45,000 nt of DNA from Chrysomallon squamiferum (taxonomy: Eukaryota > Mollusca > Gastropoda > Neomphalida > Peltospiridae). The stretch is from assembly GCA_012295275.1 (NCBI GenBank), contig CM022667.1:14959668-15004667 (forward strand). The letters run 5' to 3'. The translations under genes and the position numbers were made by a program. The notes under the pieces were generated by a model, which worked only from the letters and a program-made list of their open reading frames with translations, was not told the origin of the DNA and made no database searches. This document shows positions 1 through 9,600 of this stretch, one piece after another; position 1 is the stretch's first letter; each line of letters opens with the position of its first letter.

Positions 1-640
1 TACAATATGCTTATACAACATTTGTATAGAAACAAAAACTACACCACATATTAATGCAATATCTGAATAGATGAAATAGACTATACAATATGGAAATACA
101 ATATCTAAATAGATACAATAGACTATACAATATTTATATGGAAACGAAACTTACGCCATACATTGATCCAGTACTTGAATAAATACACTAGACTATACAA
201 TATGCTAATACAGTATTTATATAGAAACAATAACTACACCATACATTAATACAATATTTGAGTAGATAAAATAGACTATACAAAATGCTAATACAATATT
301 TATATAGAAAGGAAAACTACACACCACACATTAATACAATATTTGAATAGATACAATATGCTAATACAATATTCAAATACAATATTTGAATAGATACACT
401 ATATATATATCTAATATTTTTATGCAACATGGAACAGAAACAAAAAACTATACAAAAAGTATTTGTATAGACACACACAAAATATAATATACCATATTTT
501 AATACAATAGACTATACAATAGGTACAATAAAAACTATACCATTATCAATATAATATTTGAATAGATACAATAGAAACAAAACATTTGTATAGAAACAAA
601 AACTATTCCATGCATTAATACAATATTTGAATAGAAAAAG
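1..640. repeat. AT-rich minisatellite, unit about 83 bp
   Basis: Imperfect tandem copies of a unit built from short phrases such as ACAATATTTGAATAGATACA, GACTATACAATATGCTAATA and CACCATACATTAATAC. The long unit is about 83 bp and shorter half-units are interspersed. About two degenerate units of the same family lie downstream of gene B at 28390-28580, so the array belongs to the duplicated segment and not to the locus alone. The array continues past the left edge of the window. Confidence 0.85.
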
Positions 641-690
641 ACTATCAATATGGAAATACAATATCTGAATAGATTTTATGGACTATACAA

Positions 691-729
<39 letters not shown>

Positions 730-1885
730 AATAAATAAAGACTATATAAATGTTCATACAGTATTTAACACAGAATTAAATATTCTCATACAACATTTGA
801 TCGAAAATATGTAATAAATGAAATACAATATTTAAATAGCTGAAACCATGTCATGGAAATCCGTGTGTATAGGATGAAGTATAAAATTTAAGATCAATAC
901 TTTAGATACAATAGACTATAAATTTTTTACAAAACAAAATACAAAATATACTGTTTCATACATTGTACAATGTTCTGAATAGGTAACAAGACATAAAACT
1001 AACAGTCTGTCTTATATTGAAATATATATATATTTTTAATTTCAAAATTTATCTAAATCATTTATTTATCTTTAAATATTCTCATACAACATTACATTGA
1101 AAAATAAATGAAACAGTTTAAAATGTTCGATAAAAGGATATTTCAAATGAAGTATAAAATTTATTCAACTTTGGGAACCTCATTAATGCCTTTTTAAAAT
1201 TTCATACTTATTTTTCTAATCATAATTTTGACAAGGTATCTTCCATATAAAACTAACAGTTCTCAAAAAACTTCAGGGTTTTTATATCAAAACACTTGTA
1301 TCTATATGCCCTTTTAAAACAGAATGACTGCTACATGTTATATTAAGCATATTATTATCTTACGGTAATATTTATTTAGCTATCGTGTATAATCATGTTT
1401 ATAAATTTATACTTTTGCGGTTCTTCGATGTTCAGCTAATTAATGTCAGGGAATGGAGTAACAACACAAAATCTAAATAGAAGAAAGTATGCAGACCTCC
1501 GTGGGCTTTTTAGAAACTGTGTTATATAATTGGGAGCAGTTCGTTTATTTTATAAACTAATAAACACTGGGATTAACAGACTCAAAATTGGTATTTAAGT
1601 TTCAAAGTAAATTCAGAAAGGCTGTCTGCTGAGGGGTTTCATGAACGTCCGCGTTCGATATAAATATTCAGCGCGTGCTTTAAATGAGATCTTTTGATCG
1701 GTGTCTGAGGGACGTCTGCTCAAGACAAAGGACCACTCAGGCAATGTCAGTTATGGTTTAATTTGTTTTTTGTCTCAGACTAATAAAAGTAAGCTTGTCA
1801 TTTGACGCTATTTTATTCTGTGGTTAGACAGGGCGAAAACTTTAAGGTACAAACTAAGATAACAGTCAAAAGATTAGAACTAAAA
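641..1885. other. 3' flank of gene A, partly shared with gene B
   Basis: No gene is recognised here. A (TA)n tract lies at 695-728. Phrases around 740-800 and 1060-1130 (for example CTCATACAACATTACATTGA and GAAACAGTTTAAAAT), and around 1255-1300, match the flank of gene B at 28640-28960, so this is duplicated 3' flanking DNA. From about 1480 to 1850 the base composition is visibly richer in GC (for example GTCCGCGTTCGATATAAATA), and I found no counterpart near gene B. That part may be an unrelated insertion. Confidence 0.5.
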
Positions 1886-1889
1886 GTTT

Positions 1890-2278
1890 ATCACTAAAAG
1901 ATTTCACCACTGGAATTAATAAAACTCATATCAACACCTTTTTCAATCATTTATCAAAACATTTCTATATTTCCACATCAACTGCTACCTCAAAACAGAT
2001 TTCTCGTCATTGTTATTAAATTAGGATCACTCCATGTTCCAGTTAATTTATGTCAAATATGATTTTTCATATAAAACAATTACAAGTTTATCATCATAAT
2101 TAACAGCAGTGAAAAGTTCTCTAGTTTCATACAGAATTTTTTACATTTACATCAAAACCCTTTTCAGTCAGTCTTTCAGATTTCTAAAAACCTTGTTTAG
2201 TTGCTAGTGAATTGTTCTAGTCTGTCTGTTAAATTAGGATCAGGGCCATGTTCCAACTTTACTTTGTTCATAATAGAA
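1890..2278 (-). pseudogene. Decayed ankyrin-repeat tail of gene A
   Basis: Beyond the last in-frame stop of gene A the minus strand still carries recognisable repeat phrases: the reverse complements of the codons for DPNLT (about 2220-2250 and 2015-2035), the phrase for IEKGVDMSFINSS near 1912-1950, and the LAxxCGNIEM helix region near 1960-2000. The pieces are in different frames and contain stops. They are two or so extra ankyrin modules that have degenerated, so the ancestral array was longer than the present open frame. It could still be transcribed as 3' UTR. Confidence 0.7.
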
Positions 2279-3635
2279 TCAGACTTGTTGCTTGTAACAT
2301 TTATTATTCAGAGCTGTAAAAATAGGAGTTTCACCTCTACTGGAATTAATAAAACTCATATCAACACCTTTTTCAATCAGTGTTGTAACCATTTCTATAT
2401 TTCCACACTCAACTGCTACATGAAAAACAGATTTCTCATCATTGTTTGTTAAATTAGGATCAGCTCCATGTTCCAGTAAATAAAGAAGTACATTTTTTTG
2501 TTCAAACAAAACAGCTGTAAAAAGGGGAGCTTCACCGTAACTGTTCTTAACATTTACATCAAAACCCTTTTCAGTCAGTGCTGTCACAATTTCTAGATTC
2601 CCATATTTAGCTGCTACGTGTAAAACAGAATTGTTATCATTGTCTGTTAAACTGGGATGAGCTCCTTGTTCCAGTAAGTAAAGAACTATTTGACATTTTT
2701 CATCATTCAGAGATGGATCAAGCTCCTTTTGATCATAATTAACAGCTGTAAAAAGAGGAGTTTCACCTTTATTGTTTTTAATATTTATGTCAATTCCCTT
2801 TTCAATCAGTGCTATAACCACTTCTATATTTCCACATTCAGCTGCTAGGTGTAACACAGAATTGTCATCATTGTCTGCTAAATTAGGATCAGCTCCATGA
2901 TCCAGTAAGTAAGAAACTACTTTGTTATTATCAAAGTACACACCTCGATGTTTATAAAAATGATCTTCATTGGTTTTCAGAGCTGTACAAAGAGGAGTTT
3001 CACCTCGATTGTTTTTAATATTTACATCCAGTCCTTTTTCCACCAGTGCTGTCACAATTTTCATATTTCTATGTTTTGCTGCTAAGTGTAAAACAGAATT
3101 GTTATTATTGTCTGTTAAATTAGGATCACCTCCTTGTTCCAGTAAATATAAAACTACTTGACATTTCTCATCATTGAGACATGGATCAAGGTCATCTTGA
3201 TCATAATTAACAGCTGTAAAAAGAGGAGTTTCACCTTTATTGTTTTTAATATTTATATCAACACCTTTTTCAATCAGTTCTATCACAATGTCTAGACTTC
3301 CATGTTTAGCTGCCAAGTGTAAAACAGAATTGTTATTATTGTTTGTTAAATTAGGATCAGCTCCATATTCCAATAAATAAAGAAGTACTTGACATCTTTG
3401 ATCATTGAGAGATGGATCAAGTTCATGTATATCATAATTAACAGCTGTAAAAAGAGGAGTTTCACCTTTATTGTTTTTGATATTTATATCAACACCTTTT
3501 TCAATCAGTTCTATCACAATGTCTAGACTTCCATGTTTAGCTGCCAAGTGTAAAACAGAATTGTCATTATTGTCTGTTAAATTAGGATCAGCTCCATGAT
3601 CCAGTAAGTAAGAAACTACTTTGTTATTATCAAAG
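2279..3635 (-). CDS. Gene A ankyrin array, fourth frame piece and C-terminus
   Basis: Open from the 31-nt deletion to a stop at 2279. There are about six modules, two of them with near-identical SLDIVIELIEKGVDINI helices (a recent internal duplication). The end, GETPIFTALNNKCYKQQV, stops within a module, and recognisable repeat DNA continues beyond it, so this is not an ordinary ankyrin capping end. Confidence 0.75.
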
Positions 3636-6600
3636 TAAGATGTTTAAGAGCTGTACAAAGAGGAGTTTCACCTCGATTGTTTTTAATATTTACATTCAGT
3701 CCTTTTTCCACCAGTGCTGTCACAATTTCCATATTTCTATGTTTAGCTGCTAAGTGTAAAACAGAATTGTTATTATTGTCTGTTAAATTAGGATCACCTC
3801 CAAGTTCCAGTAAATAAAAAACTACTTGACATTTCTCATCAATGAGACATGGATCAAGGTCATCTTGATCATAATTAACAGCTGTAAAAAGAGGAGTTTC
3901 ACCTTTATTGTTTTTGATATTTACATCCACATCTTTTTCAGTCAGTGCTATCATACTTTGTATATGTCCATGTTTAGCTGCTAAGTGTAAAACAGAATTG
4001 TTATCTTTGTCTGTTAAATTAGGATCAGCTCCATGTTGCAGTAAATAAAAAATTACTTCACATTTTTTATTATTGAGAGATGGATCAAGTTCATGTGTAT
4101 CATAATTAACAGCTTTAAAAAGAGGAGTTTCACCACGAGAATTAATAAAATTTACATCGACACCTTTTTGAATCAGTGCTGTAACCATTTCAATACTTCC
4201 ACATTCAGCTGCTAGGTGTAAAACAGAATTGTCTTCATTGTCAGTTAAATTAGGATCAGCTCCTTTTTCCAGTAAGTAAAAAACTACCTTTTTATTATGA
4301 CAGCACATATTTGGGTGTTTGTAAAAATGATATTTGTAGTAATCCAGAGCTGTTAAAAGAGCAGTTTCTCCTTTGTTGTTTTTACTATTTACATCAACAC
4401 CCTTTTTAGTCAGTGTTGTCACAATTTCTAGATTTCCTTGTCTAGCTGCTAAGTGTAAAGCAGAATTGTTATCATTGTCTGTCAAATTAGGATCAGTTCC
4501 TTGTTCCAGTAAGTATGAAACTATTTTGTTATTCTGAAAGAAGACACCTGGATGTTTGTAAAAATGATCTACGTTGGTTTCCAGAGCTGTAAAAAGTGGA
4601 CTTTCACCTTTATTGTTTCTAATATTTACATCAACACCCTTTTCAATCAGAGCTGTCACAATTTCTGTATTTCCGTGTTCACCTGCTTTGTGTAAAACAG
4701 AATTGTTATCTCTGTTTGTTAAATTAGCATCAGCTCCATGTTCCAGTAAATAAAAAACTACTTGACATTTTTCATCTTTGAGAGATAGATCAAGCTTATC
4801 TTGATCATAGTTAACAGCTGCAAAAAGAGGAGTTTCACCTTTATTGTTTTTAATATTTACATCAAAACCTTTTTCAGCCAGTGCTGTCACAATTTCTATA
4901 TGTCCATGTTCAGCTGCTAAGTGTAAGACCAGAATTGTTATCTTTGTTTGTTAAATTAGCATCAGCTCCATGTTCCAGTAAATAAAAAACAGCTTCACAT
5001 TTTTTATCATAGAGAGATGGATCAAGTTTATCTTCATCATAATTAACAGCTGTAAAAAGAGGAGTTTCACCTTTAATGTTTTTAACATTTACATCCATAC
5101 CTTTTTCAATCAGTGCTGTCACAATTTCTATATTTCCTTGTTTAGCAGCTAAGTGTAAAACAGAATTGTTATCATTGTCTGTTAAATTAGGATCAGTTCC
5201 ATGTTTCAGAAAATAAAGAAATACACTATTTTGTTCAGACAAAAGAGCAGTAAAAGAGGAGCTTCACCGTAACTGTTTTTAATAATTGCATCGAAACCTT
5301 TTTCAATCAGGGCTTTCACAATTTTTAGATTTCCATATTTAGCTGCTAGGTGTAAAACTGAATTGTTATCATTGTCTGTTAAATTAGGATCAGCTCCATG
5401 TTCCAGTAAATATAAAACTACTTCGATATTATGACAGTACCTATTTGGATGTTCGTCATTATTGTATTTGTAGTAATCCATAGCTATAAAAAGAGCAGTT
5501 TCACCTTTGTTGTTTTTACTGTTTATATCAATTTCCTTTTCAGTCAGGGCTGTCACAATTTCTAGATTTCCTTGTTTAGCTGCTAGGTGTAAAACAGAAT
5601 TGTTATCATTGTCTGTTAAATTAGGATCAGCCCCATGTTCCAGTAAATACAAAACTACTTTGATATTATGACAGTACATATTTGGATGTTCGTAATTATT
5701 GTATTTGTAGTAATCCAGAGCTATAAAAAGAGCAGTTTCACCTTTTTTGTTTTTACTGTTTACATCAACTTCATTTTCAGTCAGTGCTCTCACAATTTCT
5801 CGATTTCCTTGTCTAGCTGCTAAGTGTAAAACAGAATTGCTATCATTGTCTGTTAAATTAGGATCAGCTCCTTGTTCCAATAAGTAAGAAACTACAATGT
5901 TATTATGAAAGTACACACCTGGTAATATGCAAAAATCATCTTCGTTGCTTTCCAGAGCTGTAAAAAGAGGAGTTTCACCTTTATTGTTTTTAATATTTAC
6001 ATCAAAACCTTTTTGAATCAGTGCTCTCACATTTTCTATATTTCCATGTTTAACTGCTAAGTGTAAAGCAGAATTGTTATCACTGTGTGTTAAATTATGA
6101 TCAGCTCCATGATCCAGTAAATAAAGAAGTACACTGTTCTGCTCATACTTAAGAGCTGAAAAAAGAGGAGTTTCACCGTGACTGTTTTCAGTATTTGCAT
6201 CTAAACCTTTTTCAATCAGTGCTTTCACAATTTCTATATTTCCTTGTATAGTTGCTAAATGTAAAACAGAATTGTTATTATTGTCTGTTAAATTAGGATC
6301 AGCTCCATGGTCCAGTAAATAAAGAACTACTGTGTTTGTTTTATTCTTAACGGCTGTAAGAAGAGGAGTTTCACCGTTATTGTTTTTAATATTTAGATCG
6401 ACACCTTTTTCATTCAGTGCTGCCACAATTTCTATACTTCCATGTTTAGCTGCTAAGTGTAAAACAGAATTGTTATCATTGTTTGTTAAATTAGGATCAG
6501 CTCCATGATCCAGTAAATAAAAAGCTATTTGACGTTTTTCATCATTCAGAGATGGATCAAGTTTATATCCATCATAACTGAGAGCTGTAAAAAGAGGAGT

Positions 6601-9600
6601 TTCACCTCGATTGTTTTTAATATTTACATCCAGTCCTTTTTCAATCAGTGCTGTCATAATTTTCATATCTCCATGTTTTGCTGCTAAATGTAAAACAGAA
6701 TTGTTATTATTGTCTGTTAAATTAGGATCAGTTCCATGTTCTAGTAAATAAAGAAGTACTTCACATTTTTCATTCTTAACAGTTGTAAAAAGAGGAGTTG
6801 CACCTTTACCGTTTTTACTAGCACATTTTTCAAGCAGAGCTGTCACAATATCTATATCTCCGTATTTAGCTGCTAAGTATAAAACAGAATTGTTGTTGTC
6901 TGCTAAATTAGGATCAGCTCCACGTTCCAGTAAACGAAAAATTACTTGACGTTCGTCATAATTTAGAGATGCATCACGTTCATTTTGATCATAATTAATA
7001 GCTGTAAAAAAAGGATTTTCACCTCTACTGTTTTTCACATTTACATCAAAATGCTTTTCAATCAGTGCTGTCACAATTTCTAGATTTCCTTGTTTAGCTG
7101 CTAAATGTAAAATAGAATTGTTATTATTGTTTGTTAAATTAGGATCAGCTCCATGTTCCAGTAAATACAAAACTACATTGTTCTGTTGAAACTTAACAGC
7201 TGTAAAAAGAGGTGTTTCACCCTGACGGTTTTTAATATTTACGTCAAAACCTTTTTCAATCAGTGCTTTCACTGTTTCTATATCTCCCACTTTAGTTGCT
7301 AAATCAAATTTGTCTTTGTCTGTTAATTTAGGATCACCTCCATGTTCCAGTAAATATAAAGCTACGTTACATTTTTCGTTATTCAGAAACTGTCCATGTT
7401 TACTTTGATAAGTAACAGCTATAAAAAGAGGAGTTTCACCTTTATTGTTCTTAATATTTACATCAAAACCTTTTTCAATCAGAGCAGCAACAATTTCTAG
7501 ATTTCCATATTTAGCTGCTAGGTGTAAAATAGAATTTTTATCGTTGGCTGTTAAATTAGGATCAGCTCCTTGTTTTAATAAGTATGATGCTATTTCTGGT
7601 CTGTTATTGTTTAATGCAAAAAAGAGAGGAGTTTCCCCTTCAGTGTTAATTACATTTATGTCAGCACACTTTGTTGTTACTTCTTTCACTACACCTACGT
7701 TAATTTCAGATTCAATGTGCAATTCTGAATTAGTTTGTGTATCCGTTGTGTTACTATCAGGTACTTCCTCTCTGTGTGTCACTGCTTTTACAGCTTCCTG
7801 AAGTGGAGTTTCTCCATCTTTGTTTACTGCATTAACATTAGCATTTTTCTTTATCAGTGACTTTAACACATCTAAGTCACCACGCAGAACTGAAATGTGG
7901 AGAGTTGAATCTGAAGGCAATATTTTCAAAGTAGGTTTATCTAGAAAGAATAGTTTCGATTTCATGTTGTCAGACAACAGTTTTGATCTAATTTCCTGGT
8001 TAAATATGTCAATCAATTTCAAGTTAACAGCTACATTCACATTAGGATCAGCTCCTTTGTCAAGAAGACACTGAACAACATCTACGCTGTTAAACATCAC
8101 TGCTACTTTCAGTACTTGACTTTTCTTCCAACTGTCCTTATCTTTATCATTACGTCTCTGGTCAATGAGAAAATTCACTGTGTCAGAAGGTCCCCATATT
8201 GCTGCTGCTAAAAGTACCTTATCTCTGTTCTCATCATTTAAACAATCAGGTTTCAGTTTGACTATTTCTTTTATAACACTTGAATTACTCTGACCAGCAG
8301 CAATGATTACAATATCTTCAATTTTGTCTAGTATATCAGTGGAAATCAGTTTCTTAAAAACCTGGTTTTCTTTTAAACTCTTTCGTTCTGCAAGTCCTCC
8401 TTCTCTATGGAACCAAACCAATAACAGTTTCACAGCTATTTCCTTTATTTCACTGTTTTGTTTCTCTTTGTTTATCATGTCAATCAACTCGCAGGCAATG
8501 TTCATCCTACCTGAACAAATTGAAATATGTAACAAGCGGGAATATAGAGTTAATTTTTTCTCTTTTGTATTCTTTAATAGTTCTTTGAGTACGGTAGCAC
8601 TGTCTGTTACTGAAGAAGCAGCTGTACTGAATGTGTCAAATTTTGGTATAACACCTGAGCTTAGCAACATTCTCACGACATCTACATCACCAAACAAACA
8701 AGAAATATCCAAAAGTTCTTTTTTCAGAGATGTTAATTTCATTTTACACAGATTTGATGTAAAAAATCTTGACAATGTTCTTAGTCCATTCACAATACAT
8801 TCACTTGGAACAGATGATGATAGTTTCATTTTTTTATCAACTTTCACACACATATATCTAGACTGAAACACTGAATCATTGTCAAGAAGACATAAAATAT
8901 TTCTAAATGTTTCATCAGCTGAATCGACATGTACATATGATATACACTCAAAAATTAATTGTGCACATGTCATATCATAATATGTTTTTTGATACAGTGT
9001 CTGATGCAGTATTTCAGACAATCTACCATAAAAGTCTTTTTTCTTTATGACGTATTTTAGGAATTCTTCATCTTTCAGTGATGGATGTGACATAATGAGT
9101 ATGGCATTCTCTGATGCCAGCAAGTCAGTAAATCTGTGAGCAAGAATATCAAAGTAGTCAGGTTTCACAGTCAGTGTAACGTGACTTTTGCTAGTCACTC
9201 CAGGCGTCACAACATATTCTAGCAACATGGAGACAGGACACATTTCTAACAACTCTACTGCTTTCTTTGGAAAATTTGACGAAAACATCAGAAACAAAGT
9301 GTCAAATACTGACTGATGAATAAATGTGTATTCATTATCACAACGCTTCAAAAAGGTACCACACATTACATCAGCTGCTTCTTGTATACCTGTAAGAGTG
9401 GTGTCTTTTACATTCTGACAGACCTGCTCTAGCAGCCTTACTAATTTCATTATGTCACTGTTCTTTTGAGATGGGTCCAGTGAGTCGATGCTGAGACTGC
9501 TTTGTTTGAACATAATCAACAGCAGAACTAGGTAATTGATTGGTGAAGATTTGTGACTTTTCAACTTTTCTAGGTCTTTTCTGAGATATTCTATAGGTTT

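Noticed and set aside
1660-1690. Possible tRNA-derived SINE B-box (GCGTTCGATAT)
   Set aside because: Only a partial match to GGTTCGANNCC, with no A-box at the right distance and no poly-A or simple-repeat tail seen.
2279-7571. Ankyrin array read as a CRISPR-like or other DNA-level repeat system
   Set aside because: The period matches 66, 77 or 79 codons and preserves the ankyrin consensus at the protein level; it is a coding array.
2970-9000. Plus-strand open frames of 60-190 codons opposite gene A (for example 8303-8866, 7445-7801) and opposite gene B (30740-31468)
   Set aside because: They are antisense shadows of the long ankyrin/NTPase frame; the compositions are S/F/L-rich mirror images and the paralog shows the same shadows.
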